From NCBI GenBank assembly GCA_963680875.1, contig OY804575.1, positions 101,611,505 to 101,675,504 on the forward strand: a stretch of DNA of 64,000 bases. Reading direction: 5' to 3'. The notes beneath the pieces are model-generated. The model worked only from the letters and a program-made list of their open reading frames with translations. It had not been told where the DNA came from and did no database searches. Shown here one piece after another: positions 12,339-21,350 of the stretch (the stretch's first letter is position 1; every line of letters begins with the position of its first letter). This DNA comes from Bathymodiolus brooksi (Eukaryota > Mollusca > Bivalvia > Mytilida > Modiolidae). Both the position numbers and the translations under genes were made by a program.

Positions 12339-12622
12339 CGTTACTGGAAGTGACGTCATTACCGGAAGTATGTTCTGCGCATGCCCAGAAGTGCATCCCC
12401 GCCTTTTTCTTTTTACTATAGTAGTAGTACAAAATGTACCATTGCTCATGACCGAAAGTAGCATGGCTACCGGATGTGACGTCACAGGAAGTGACGTCAT
12501 AAGATCGAAAGTGGGTGATTCCCCTTGGGGTATGATCTTAATTGTTCGAGGTGTTGTATAGTACTCCAAGGGTGTTTTCTATCACGTCTGCGTTCTCACT
12601 GTGGTATTTCTACTAAATAACC
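12339..12622 (+). repeat. Left terminal inverted repeat of provirus
   Basis: This 284-bp stretch is the inverted copy of 17278-17560, with scattered substitutions and a short deletion in the right copy. It contains three TGACGTCA palindromes (12351-12358, 12477-12484, 12492-12499) and several CCGGAAGT-type or closely related sites. It lies about 65 bp after the last satellite monomer. No clear target-site duplication was found outside the two ends. Confidence 0.85.
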
Positions 12623-12639
12623 TAAAAGCCGCTGATCGA

Positions 12640-12700
12640 GGAGTATACGCCACCGCCGCCGTTGACTGAGGGATATACACCGCCGCTGCTGACAGGGATA
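12640..12700 (+). repeat. CCGCCGCC-rich tandem leader before ATPase
   Basis: Roughly three imperfect repeats of a 36-bp unit containing GTATACGCCACCGCCGCC-like sequence run into the first ATPase codons. They could encode a proline- or alanine-rich N-terminal extension, or be untranslated leader. The ATG chosen for the ATPase (12702) lies in the third unit, so the true start is uncertain. Confidence 0.4.
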
Positions 12701-12701
12701 T

Positions 12702-13427
12702 ATGCCGCCGTCGCCGCAGCTGCAGCAATACTTACAGAGTAATGAAGAAGAACCCTATTATATTTTGAAAACCAATAATCCGGTTTTTTGGGGGGTTCCA
12801 GACGGATACGATCCAGATCATTTCATGCCATGGGTACATCCGTTTACCAGTATGATTGCAGGACCTACAGGCAGTGGAAAATCGATGTTTGTCCGACGGT
12901 TCGTTCCCAACATCAAACACATGATGACTCCCAAGCCAGATCGGATCTTATGGTGTTATGGTGAATATCAGACGTTGTATGGAACCGTAGAAGGGATATA
13001 ATTTCAACAAGGTTTACCGGAACTGGATAATTTAGATCCAAGAGAAAAGCATTTCATCATTTTGGACGATCTCATGGACGAAACGGATCAAAGGGTGGCT
13101 TCACTGTTTACGAAAAAGAGTCACCACAAAAACATCAGCGTCATGTACATCGTTCAGAATCTGTTTCATCGAGGAAAACACCATAGAACCATAAGTCGCA
13201 ATGCCCATTACATGGTTCTATTCAAAAACCTGACAGACGTATCGCAGATCATGGCGCTAGCACATCAAATGTATCCCAGGAGAACGCAATTTTTCCTGGA
13301 AGCCTTTGCCCGAGCTACGGCCAGACCTCACGGCTACATGGTGATCGATATGAAACAAAACACGCCGGATATCCTGAGATTAAGAACCTTCATCTTTCCC
13401 GGTGAGGAACAGAAAGCGTATGTCTAG
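12702..13427 (+). pseudogene. A32/FtsK-like packaging ATPase, one nonsense codon
   Basis: The frame encodes an NTPase of about 240 residues of the type that pumps DNA into virions in Polintons, adenovirus-like and giant viruses. Walker A is GPTGSGKS at residues 54-61. Walker B is FIILDD at about 118-123. A VQN motif and an arginine-rich RNAHY region follow. One in-frame TAA (12999-13001, codon 100) separates the two motifs. The rest is open to TAG at 13425-13427. Length fits the family, so a single point mutation seems to have disabled it. The next frame starts inside its last codons (ATG 13420). Confidence 0.8.
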
Positions 13428-13824
13428 TCATAAAAAGGATGTTACATCCCGTTTCTTGTCACTCTTGCATCAGACGCTGAGGGAATAACATGGTCTCTCA
13501 GAGCTTGCAAAAGCACGGCAGTGATATAATATACTTACAAAAGACGAAACCGTGTATTCGTTAACACCTCATAACCAAAGCCGATCGCAGTCTCGTCGAC
13601 TGTCTATGTGAGTGTGCCGATAATATTTAAGAGGCAACGTCCCGTTAACTAAACTGCAGAAGGAAAAACTCAAGAGAAATAAGGCCGGATTGAGAGCACT
13701 GACAAAAAAGTCGGTCTCTCTCAAAAAGAAGAAAGCGATTTTACAGAAAGGTGGATTTTTGGGATCCCTACTAGCACCGATTGCATCTGTAGTAGCACCG
13801 TTGCTCTCTGCATTGTTTCAATGA
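13420..13824 (+). pseudogene. pX/pVI-like virion core peptide gene, broken
   Basis: A frame opening at ATG 13420, overlapping the ATPase stop, has in-frame stops at 13486, 13522, 13609 and 13621. It ends in a well-preserved basic and hydrophobic C-terminus: LKKKKAILQKGGFLGSLL, then alternating alanine, valine, proline and leucine, with TGA at 13822-13824. Such lysine-rich tails followed by a QKGGFL-type hydrophobic segment are known from adenovirus pX/pVI-like minor core proteins of Polinton/adintovirus elements. Residues resembling the family's cysteine-containing middle appear in a neighbouring frame near 13590-13630, so a frameshift is likely there too. The stop overlaps the next ATG as ATGA. 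Confidence 0.6.
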
Positions 13825-14468
13825 AGGAACTAACCTTAATAAATAGATACCACCAGACCCAAGAGCGCCCAAAACCTCCAGTGGAACAACGCGTGAAAGT
13901 CATGGACACCTTGGATAAGAAGATGCAAACCATACTGGAAAGAGAAGACCTGTCGGAAGACGAACGTCTCAAGCTATACGACCAATCGTTTACTCGATAT
14001 TTGAACGTCTACGACGATTACAGACCCAGACCCGTGGCAGTCGCACCTGAACCCGTGAAACAGGACCTGATCGACAGCGAAATTTTGGAAAGCGTAACAA
14101 AAACAATGAACGCCAAGGTACAACTCTTGTTGAAAAAAATGAAGAGCAGTCCCGACATTAGCTGGAACGAGAAAGAGGAACTGAAATACAAGGGAGAAAC
14201 CGTTCAAGAAAGCAACGTGGTGGAGTTAGTCAACGTGCTGAGCAAAAGGAAATATTTCAACCCACAAGGATGGGAAACATTCGGAGAAGCCTTAAGAGAA
14301 GCAAATGTTCCACAAGATTTGATTGGTCACGAGGACCGCTGGAGATACATCACTCAGACCATAAGAACACCGAGATTTCGCAAACGACAACAGAGTCCAT
14401 CCCCTATTAGACCGTATAACGTACTCCCCAAAACACCAAGAAACAGAAGGAAAGAAGTCCAGAACTAG
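13821..14468 (+). CDS. Conserved provirus ORF, 215 aa, function unknown
   Basis: This is one of two long uninterrupted frames in the provirus. Residues 1-70 are charged and probably helical. A proline-rich spot (PRPVAVAPEP) follows, then about 80 charged residues. A compact block near residues 140-175 (NPQGWETFGEALREANVP) precedes a basic C-terminus rich in arginine and proline. There are no transmembrane segments. Its ATG overlaps the previous stop (ATGA), and 48 bp separate it from the integrase. Position between core peptide and integrase and the basic tail would suit a virion or DNA-associated protein, but that is inference only. Confidence 0.65.
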   Translation: MKELTLINRYHQTQERPKPPVEQRVKVMDTLDKKMQTILEREDLSEDERLKLYDQSFTRYLNVYDDYRPRPVAVAPEPVKQDLIDSEILESVTKTMNAKVQLLLKKMKSSPDISWNEKEELKYKGETVQESNVVELVNVLSKRKYFNPQGWETFGEALREANVPQDLIGHEDRWRYITQTIRTPRFRKRQQSPSPIRPYNVLPKTPRNRRKEVQN

Positions 14469-14516
14469 GTCGACTTTTAAAACAGAGGTTGAGACCACGA
14501 AGGGGCAGTTGTAAAC

Positions 14517-15566
14517 ATGGAGTCGACCTATTACAACCTTTTAGCTCCCGCCAGTTATGGAGGATTGAGTAAATTTGAGCCGAAAGGCTATACGAAGAAA
14601 CAAGTCAGAGAATGGTTACAGTCTCAGGACACGTACACTTTGCATAAACCAACTAGACGACGATTTCCCAGGAGACGCGTTGTAGTCTATGGAATTGACC
14701 ACCAGTGGCAGGCGGATTTAGTGGATCTGGCAAAATTGTCTTCTTACAACAAAGGATTCAAGTACTTGTTGACATGTATAGACGTGTTATCCCGATATCA
14801 ATGGATCGTTCCATTGACAGACAAGACGGGGAAGACTTTAAAAGATGCGTTTCAGGTCATTTTCAAATCGGGGCGGCGTCCGATACGTTTACAGACAGAC
14901 AAAGGAACTGAATTTATCAACCGAGTATTTCAAACGTTTCTCAAAGAACACGACATGCACTTCTTTACCACTTACAACGAGGAGACCAAAGCCAGTATAG
15001 TTGAAAGTTTTAACAGAACATTGAAAACCAAGATGTGGAAGTATTTCACACACAGAGAAACCCTAACCTACGTAGACGTTCTATCCGAGATGGTCGCATC
15101 TTATGACCACACCGTTCACAGAACCATAGGCATACCACCTGCAGAAGTCACGTGGGCTAACCAAACAACGGTGTCCAAGAGGCTATATGGAAGAAAGGGA
15201 CCCACAAAATCGTGCAAATTTTCTCCTGGAGAAAGAGTGCGACTCAGCAAAGCCAAACGAACGTTCAAGAAAGGATATTTACCCATCTGGACTGAAGAAT
15301 TGTTTATGGTAGTGAAATGTATCGAAACCAGACCCCCGGTATACTTAGTCAAAGACGACCATGGTGAAATTCTGGAAGGAACATTCTATGCCGAAGAATT
15401 ACAGAAAGTCATTAAGACAGACGACGTATACAAGATTGAATCCATTTAGAAAAAGAGAAAAAAGGGCCGAAGAGTTCAGTATTTAGTCAAGTGACTCGGA
15501 TATCAAGAGTCCTTCAACGGCTGGATCTTTAAACAGGACCTACAAAAGCGAGGCGTCGCGGTTTGA
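14517..15566 (+). pseudogene. Retroviral-type integrase with chromodomain, two stops
   Basis: The open part (14517-15449, 310 aa) is a DD35E integrase that would insert element DNA into chromosomes. D67 lies in WQADLVD, D128 in QTDKGTEF and E163 in SIVESFNR; the last two are exactly 35 residues apart. A basic N-terminal part and a C-terminal DNA-binding-like part with FSPGERVR follow. After TAG (15447-15449) the same frame continues with a chromodomain-like stretch (RRVQYLVK, LGYQESFNGW) broken by TGA (15492-15494). It closes at TGA 15564-15566. Chromodomains commonly end Polinton and Ty3-type integrases and target histone marks. The catalytic core itself looks intact. Confidence 0.85.
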
Positions 15567-15581
15567 AGTGTATCGTCTTGG

Positions 15582-15791
15582 GTGACTTGTGGAAAGAAGA
15601 CTCCACGTTCGGAGGTCGTATTTTTGTGTCAGGTACTCATCCTGTACACGGTTATCGTAGTCAGCATTTACAACTTGACGGTCGAATCGGAGAACAGTAC
15701 CTTGTGGACGGACTTGTTGAGCAGTTGTCTGGGATACCTGTTACCTAACCCCACGATCAAGACGAAGCATGTTTTACCTGACTTTGCCTAG
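15582..15791 (+). CDS. Small single-TM protein of provirus
   Basis: About 65 residues with one strong membrane segment (VVFLCQVLILYTVIVVSIYN), then a C-terminal LLSSCLGYLLPNP motif. Small one-pass membrane proteins next to the penton gene occur in related elements, and this motif looks typical of them, but a function is not established. No ATG precedes the conserved region in frame; the nearest in-frame candidate is GTG at 15582, so the start may be lost. The stop at 15789-15791 overlaps the next reading frame. Confidence 0.5.
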   Translation: MTCGKKTPRSEVVFLCQVLILYTVIVVSIYNLTVESENSTLWTDLLSSCLGYLLPNPTIKTKHVLPDFA

Positions 15792-15960
15792 TAACAGTTC
15801 CATGAATTACTGTGCGAACAATACGTTAACTCATTACACGACGAAATTTCCGAAAATAACGGATCTGGACGGAACATGGGAAATCGGATTGGCAGAGATA
15901 CAGTATCCTCACAGCATTTGGTCTTGTTACCGGATGGGTACTATTCCTCGGCCAAAAGGA
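15769..15960 (+). pseudogene. Penton-like minor capsid protein, N-terminus only
   Basis: Starting at ATG 15769, the first about 55 residues (MFYLTLPSNSS, then NNTLTHYTTKFP, LDGTWEIGLAEIQYPH) match the beginning of the penton or minor-capsid protein of Polinton-like elements. After PHSIW the frame is shifted and the rest of the gene is absent. Capsid-like C-terminal sequence of a different gene begins within about 50 bp. The fragment overlaps the TM-protein stop by 23 bp, as in compact viral genomes. Confidence 0.65.
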
Positions 15961-15994
15961 TTCCCTATCGAGGGGAAAAGGCACATGAAGGAAC

Positions 15995-16662
15995 GTGTTC
16001 GCCCTAATGGCCGATGCCGACAACTATAAGATCAAAATCAAGGATCTCGCTCTATTTGTGAGAAATGTACAGTTAAGTCCTGCCGTAAGAATGGGTCACG
16101 TCAAAGCTTTTGAAAAGACCAGCTGTAAATACCCCATCCGACGTGTAGAAGTTCCCCGTGGAAACATGAATTACGTCCAGGACAACATGTTTTTGGGACA
16201 GTTGCCGAAAAGACTGGTGATTGGTTACGTGGACAGTGATGCCTTAAATGGGACTATTATGAAAATCCCTTTCGATTTTAGACACTACAAGATCAATTTT
16301 GTGGCACTGAACGTGGGAGGACGACTGATTCCAGACAAACGTTACAATCCGACTTTGAAAACGCAGGTTATATTCGCAGTTATATGGGACTCTATACCAG
16401 TACGGGAAAGATGTATCAAGACGAAGGAAATACCATCTCCAGAGAGGAATACGCTAAAGCAAACACCTTATTTGGATTCGATCTGACTCCGGATATGTCG
16501 GAAGTGGGAACGTTTCAACTGATAAAACAGGGCAATTTACGTATGGAGAATCATTTCACCGAAGCTCTGGCAGGGACCATCAACGTCGTCCTGTATGCAG
16601 AATTTGACAACGTGATCGAAATCGGTAGAAACAGACAAATCTTGTTTGACTACAGTGCATAA
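15995..16662 (+). pseudogene. Capsid-like protein (F54H12.2-type), C-terminal part
   Basis: Two frames, 15995 to about 16375 and about 16384-16662, cover the C-terminal half of the protein family named after worm F54H12.2, which is taken as a hexon-like major capsid candidate in Polinton/adintovirus elements. Recognisable pieces are [47 protein letters not shown] and a terminal [16 protein letters not shown] block. A frameshift near 16370-16390 separates them. The N-terminal half of the family is missing, removed by the same deletion that took the penton C-terminus. TAA at 16660-16662 overlaps the protease ATG by one base. Confidence 0.7.
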
Positions 16663-17117
16663 TGAATACGCTAGAGATTAACACTCTATTGAAAAAACAT
16701 CCCCACTCCAGACCTGTGTTTAAGGGGGTCTATGCCAGAAACAGATTACCCAGACTATTAAACGTACCTTCGGCCCTTGTGGGAAATACCGTTCCAGATC
16801 ATCGAATGTGACAACACTGGGGCGCAATATACATCGACGCCAACTCACGAGGGGAATACTACGATCCAACCGGACGTCCAACGCACGAATCCGCTTATGT
16901 CAATTTCATGAACAAACATTGCCTTCAATGGACTTACAATACCGTTCGAGTACAAGAAGAATGATCTATCGTGTGCGGACTTCATTGCATTTTTTACCTC
17001 ATTCATCGATGTGCAGGACATAGCATGACAGACGTCACCAGGCTCTTAGAAAATCCCGTGGAAGCGACGGGCATTGTACAGAAATTTGTGTTGTTACTTG
17101 TTGAACATGTGGTATGA
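16662..17117 (+). pseudogene. Adenain-like cysteine protease, two TGA codons
   Basis: A 151-codon frame encodes a protein of the C5/Ulp1-type cysteine protease fold that matures capsid proteins in adenoviruses and Polintons. An HW followed by AIYID supplies the likely catalytic histidine. A downstream acidic position in YYDPTG and a CGLHC block with the nucleophile cysteine complete the usual layout. Two in-frame TGA codons (16809-16811, just before QHW, and 16962-16964, just before SIVCG) interrupt it. Length is slightly short for the family. The ATG at 16662 overlaps the capsid stop. Confidence 0.75.
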
Positions 17118-17277
17118 AAAAAAGAAAAGAAAAGTAAAGTAAAAAGGAAAAAAAGAAAAAAAAAGAAGGTTAATGCAACCTCTATATAGAGACAGTCACA
17201 AGCCTGGATAAATGCAGTGACCTTCTATTGGGTGATTTAGGGGATCAAATGTACCATTTCTTTCATTTGACTCTTCG
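17118..17277 (+). other. A-rich spacer, provirus 3' end
   Basis: An A/G-rich run (17118-17170) follows the protease stop, then about 100 bp of unremarkable sequence reaching the right TIR. No gene is seen. Confidence 0.5.
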
Positions 17278-17560
17278 GTTATTTAGTAGAAATACCACAG
17301 TGAGAAAGCGGACGTGATAGAAAACACCCTTGGCGTACTATACAACACCTCGAACAATTAAGATCACACCCAAGGGGAATCATCCACTTTCTGTATTATG
17401 ACGTCACTTCTTGTGACGTCACTTTCGGTCACGTCACATCCGGTAACCATGCTACTTTCGGTCATGAGCAATGGCACATTTTGTACTACTACTATAGTAA
17501 GAAAAAAAAGGCGGGGATGCACAGAACATACTTCCGGTAATGACGTCACTTCCGGTCACG
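17278..17560 (-). repeat. Right terminal inverted repeat of provirus
   Basis: Inverted counterpart of 12339-12622. Three TGACGTCA palindromes occur at 17399-17406, 17414-17421 and 17541-17548. A CACGTG hexamer lies just at or beyond the outer end. Divergence between the two TIRs (several substitutions and a deletion of about 13 bp) argues against a recent insertion. Confidence 0.85.
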
Positions 17561-17779
17561 TGACTCCAAAATCGTCACGAATTTTGCTACAGCATGTTTC
17601 TAAATGAAAGGTCGATGTCAATTATTTATTGTGTATATGCAAGCATATCTTTTATGGGCTGTTGATTGGTTTTAATAAAATATTTATGACAAAATTACAA
17701 AATTTCAAGCCTTGTATATGGGATTTTTAAATTATAATATAATATTTGACATCGACATCTCGAACTACGAAACAGACTA

Positions 17780-17900
17780 TACCATAATACGTCACGATTT
17801 TTGATCACGTGGTGTAGTTCTAGAGTTCAGTAAAATGGCGGTCAGCTTAAAGTAGATTTTGGATTATTTTGTCGGATATACGCTGTAAAAGGTAAGGAAA
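17780..17900 (+). promoter_or_regulatory. Possible promoter/first exon with YY1-like ATG
   Basis: A TCACGTGG E-box near 17806 is followed by AAAATGGCGG (about 17832-17841), the form of YY1-type elements overlapping start codons. An exon-like end follows at AAAAG with GTAAGG at 17892. The ATG would open only a few codons before TAG. The spacing resembles a TATA-less animal promoter with a non-coding first exon, but no downstream exon was identified. Confidence 0.3.
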
Positions 17901-18084
17901 TATCAATATTTTTGCAGATTTGAACTAGAAAATATGTCTATTTATGAAATTTACCTGCACTTGATCTGACACAATCCGTCCATGCCAAAATATCCATCGG
18001 AATGCACCGGGTGGTCAAATTTAAAATTTCCAGAATACCCTTGATAGGGCTTGAAACGAGATTAGGATGAAGATACAGACAGAA

Positions 18085-18450
18085 AATTTCTTCGGAATCC
18101 TAATCTCAACGAGATTACACCTGTATTTAAATAAATCTTCCCACCACCAGGACAATTTTATATAGTATGACAGCCAACAAACCTGTCTGAACCAAGGACA
18201 CAACAATAAGATCTAGAACGATTGAATAATTTTGGCATATTAAATAACATTTTTTTTTTTTAAATTGGGCAGAGGTTCCCCTGTATTTTAATAAATCTGC
18301 CCACCACCCTGATCCCAGGACAACCAACAAACCTGTCTGACATTAGAAAGATTGAAATTTTGGCATTAAATAAGCCGTCCCCCTTTTAAAAAAAAATTTG
18401 GGCAGGGGTTCCCCTGTATTTTAATAAATCTGCCCACCACCCCGATCCTA
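18085..18450 (+). repeat. Three-copy tandem repeat, ~150 bp
   Basis: The block CCCCTGTATTTTAATAAATC followed by TGCCCACCACC recurs three times (near 18115, 18270 and 18410), with AACAAACCTGTCTGA after the first two. Copies have diverged by small indels and poly-A/T runs. There is no coding potential. Confidence 0.7.
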
Positions 18451-18560
18451 GGACATATAAGAAAAAAAAAGAGGAGATGGGAGAAGGTTCCCCTTGTCCC
18501 AAAGGAACCAATCCCCTCTTTCAGAAAACAATTTGATTCATGAGTCATTCATACCTGTAT

Positions 18561-19681
18561 TAGTCCGAGATTCCTCTGTCGTTTAACGGCTTTTATGGAG
18601 TTGCTGTAGCCGTTGAACGTCAGAGGGCAATATATACGGATTACAGCGGATTTGCCTCTCCAGCTCTAGGTCGGCACATTTCCACGTTTCGTGGCTATCG
18701 GATTTTATTTTCTATCATAAACCCTTATATAAATCGCTTCACCAATCATTTTTCTATTCATTCATAACCATATTACCCTCAGAAAGTGGTGTTACACTCC
18801 ATTACAGCACGATTTTGCCTTAGATCCTATTATTCCGTCATTTGACTTCCATTTTCGAATCTACAAACGTGATCTCGCGATACTAACTGAATGATAACAG
18901 TAACGCATTGCATGATGGGAGCTACTTAATTCAGCGCACCAAATTATTTGAGCATTATTTGCATACGTAAACAACATTCAAATCACATGGAAGGCCATAC
19001 ATTTAAGCGTATTCTGCAGAACAAACAGTCCATCTATAGATCAAAGCAGAGCAGAAGGAAATAGTACAGAATGTGTTGGAAAGAAAAGATTCAATGACAG
19101 AGTGTTGCCAATGGGCTTCGGAAAGAGCATGTGTTACGTCCCCCTTTTTTGCACAAGGTACTACATCATTTTTTTTTTCTTATGGTTATCTGTAATTCAC
19201 TATTGCTGTTAAAATCATTACCAATCAATATAATCAACTGTATTAAATTTTATGTTAATTGTTCTGCCTTAACAGGCGTGTATGATTGGCAATACAAATA
19301 TTTGTTTGTTTGTTTATATGCAAATCATCTCATATGATTCATTGCGGTAATCGTGGTTTTCTCGTAGTCACGTGACAAATGTTTGAAAAATGGAAGACAA
19401 ATGGCGGAATCATAGGATCTAAGGCAAAATCGTGCTGTAATGGAGTGTGGCAACATTTTCTGAGGGTAAGATGGTTATGAATGAATAGAAAAATGATTGG
19501 TGAAGCGATTTATATAAGGGTTTCTGATAGAAAATAAAATCCGATAGCCACGAAACGTGGAAATGTGCTGACCCAGAGTTGGAGAAGCAAATCCGCTGTT
19601 TTCCGTATGTATTGCCCTCTGACGTTCAACGGCTACAGCAACTCCATAAAAGCCGTTAAACGACAGAGGAATCTCGGACTA
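18561..19681. mobile_element. Long-TIR DNA transposon with helicase fragment, copy 2
   Basis: A shorter relative of the element at 2178-4022. TIRs of about 330 bp start with the same TAGTCCGAGATTCCTCTG tip (18561 onward and up to 19681). The 8-bp repeat ACCTGTAT flanks it at 18553-18560 and 19682-19689. The interior 18905-19140 is a degraded version of the same RecQ-type N-terminal fragment, with indels, ending at GKSMCYV. Unlike copy 1 there is no reverse-transcriptase fusion; AT-rich sequence follows instead. TIR sequences of the two copies differ considerably, so they are separate insertions of different subfamilies. Confidence 0.8.
18905..19140 (+). pseudogene. RecQ-type helicase fragment, degraded
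   Basis: Same region as 2515-2725 but with small deletions and insertions, so no open frame remains. The Walker A region is still readable at DNA level (GGCTTCGGAAAGAGCATG near 19112). The sequence after it reads as CYVPPF in one frame, which continues RecQ-like sequence a little further than copy 1 does. This supports a helicase-encoding ancestor. Confidence 0.5.
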
Positions 19682-19689
19682 ACCTGTAT

Positions 19690-20622
19690 TAGCTGTAAAA
19701 TGTTCAGCTGCATGAGCCTTTATCCTTGGACTTTTAGTTACAGTACTGCTTCTCATTAAAACATCAAATGCAGACTTTACTGTGCTACAGCAGTAGCATC
19801 GTGTTATCGGTTTTCGTGCTATTATCGATTTTCAGATATAGCGATTAACAGTATTAACGCTTCATTCATATGACGATTGGAATTTTCAAAGAATGGCTAG
19901 TTAAATATTTCTTTGTACATAAGATTGTTTTTAAAGCCATTCTTGTATTTTAATATACTCTCGATTATCTGGCAACTTTTGCTGTCAGTAAAATGGCGTC
20001 ATCTGTTTTCGTTTGAAGTCAAAACAGGGCCGATATACGGGATGGAAACGAATATAAAATCCGGAAATGGCTGGTTTTAAAATTTCATGGTTCTGGCCAT
20101 CTACCAAATCATACTAGTACTACATCTAAATAAAATAACAGAATGTTTGAAAATGACCACTTTCAAAATTGTGTTTACTTTTGATGTTTTTTTAAGTGCT
20201 GAAACCACAATGCACTGCAAATTGACATGTATTTTATATAAGAAACAGGCACATTTCAGTCAGCTCTTTTGTTTACAAGTACGATCAGTGACCCCATGAC
20301 AGTTACATGACAGGAAGAGCCGGTGTCTGAGAGGCAGACGACATAGTTCAATTTTATATAGCCCTTCTGGATTTTTTTCAAGCTACTTTATAAATGAAGT
20401 AAATTTTTGGCATTACAAAAAGTATGGTTCAGTAGGTAGGTTCACTGTTTTTGGTACTTACGTCTTTAAAAGCAAACTTTAACATCTTTTACAGATGTCA
20501 GCTGTAGTCTTGTTTATGTTCCATAAATAGAAACCGAAAGAAACGTCAAAAATAATGCGTGCGCTGTGGAAATCAAAATAAAATGGATAACACGAAAACA
20601 GATGACACACGAAAACACATAC
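19690..20622. other. Non-coding; nothing definite
   Basis: AT-rich sequence without recognised repeats. A second CAGTAAAATGGCG motif occurs at about 19986, similar to that at 17830. Short open frames show no family motifs. Confidence 0.4.
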
Positions 20623-20790
20623 CGTGACGATACATGCTGCTTTATCAATATTATTCATGCCAACATCATTGTCATCAATATCCCGCACAATGCCAAAGGT
20701 AAAAAGTGCATACTTCAGTGTTGAATCATACTGTTTGACAACACGAATTGGCTTCTCCATATCGGGAGTAAACACTGTTGAGCCCATCAA
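20623..20790 (-). CDS. Putative exon, unknown protein
   Basis: From ATG near 20790 the minus strand reads GSTVFTPDMEKPIRVVKQYD, then DSTLKYALFTFGIVRDIDDN and DVGMNNIDKAACIVT. A good donor (ACG followed by GTATGTG) lies at 20622-20621; beyond it the frame becomes hydrophobic and intron-like. An in-frame TAA lies a few codons upstream, so this could be a first coding exon. The residue pattern looks protein-like and not repeat-derived, but I do not recognise the family and found no second exon. Confidence 0.35.
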
Positions 20791-20869
20791 TTTATCAGAA
20801 ATTGTCGCTTATAGTGCAGTAGATGACATGCGACATGACGAAAGCAGACACTGATTCATTCGGATCATT

Positions 20870-21107
20870 TTAATACTTTTACCTGATAATTGGACTGAAT
20901 ATACGAGTACTTCCGAGAATCTAGAACAAGTTCCGGTTACAATAAAATACGGATCAAACCGGAAAAATACAAATCCGGATTTACCGCAAATGCAAAACGG
21001 AAAAAAAGTTTTTGTCACAACTGCAATAAAAAAAATTGGGTCGGCCCCAATTTTGGAGGGTCGGTCGGCCAACAGCAAACAAACCTATTTTTATTTTAGG
21101 CCTAACA
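20870..21107. other. Non-coding, CCGG-rich repeat-like sequence
   Basis: Carries several CCGGA motifs and a GGTCGGTCGGCC-type run just before the 21-bp array. It may be the end of an unidentified element. No gene was recognised. Confidence 0.35.
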
Positions 21108-21350
21108 AATAAATAATATGTTATAACAGATAAATAATATGCTATAGCAAATAAATAATATGCTATAGCAAGTAAATAATATGCAATAATTAATAAATAT
21201 TATGCTATAACAAATAACTATTATGTTATAGCAAATAAATATTATGTTATAACAAATAAATAATATGCTTTATAACAAATAAATAATATGCTATAACAAA
21301 TAAATAATATGTTATTACAAATATATAATCTGTTATAACAAATAAATAAT
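21108..21350 (+). repeat. 21-bp AT-rich minisatellite, ~11 copies
   Basis: The unit AAATAAATAATATGCTATAAC recurs about eleven times with substitutions and an occasional small insertion. It abuts the 5'-truncated LINE directly. Confidence 0.85.

Larger units (their letters stand above)
12339..17560 (+). mobile_element. Degraded Polinton/adintovirus-like provirus
   Basis: A 5.2-kb element bounded by 284-bp inverted repeats encodes, all on the plus strand, remnants of a packaging ATPase, a pX/pVI-like core peptide, a 215-residue protein, an integrase with chromodomain, a single-TM protein, a penton-like N-terminus, a capsid-like C-terminus and an adenain-like protease. This gene set is that of Polinton/Maverick or adintovirus elements, which are virus-like and usually 12-20 kb. 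The protein-primed DNA polymerase and most of both capsid genes are missing. Most frames carry stops or shifts, so it is a defective fossil. Close gene packing and overlapping stops and starts are preserved. Confidence 0.85.

Noticed and set aside
12301..12345. Target-site duplication for the provirus
   Set aside because: No matching 5-6-bp direct repeat could be placed outside 12339 and 17560. The exact ends remain uncertain by a few bases.
12208..12569. Open frames on both strands over the left provirus TIR
   Set aside because: They span satellite end and TIR, have no family motif, and the TIR's matching copy has different frames.
20087..20299. 70-codon plus-strand frame
   Set aside because: No conserved motif and no splice or promoter support.
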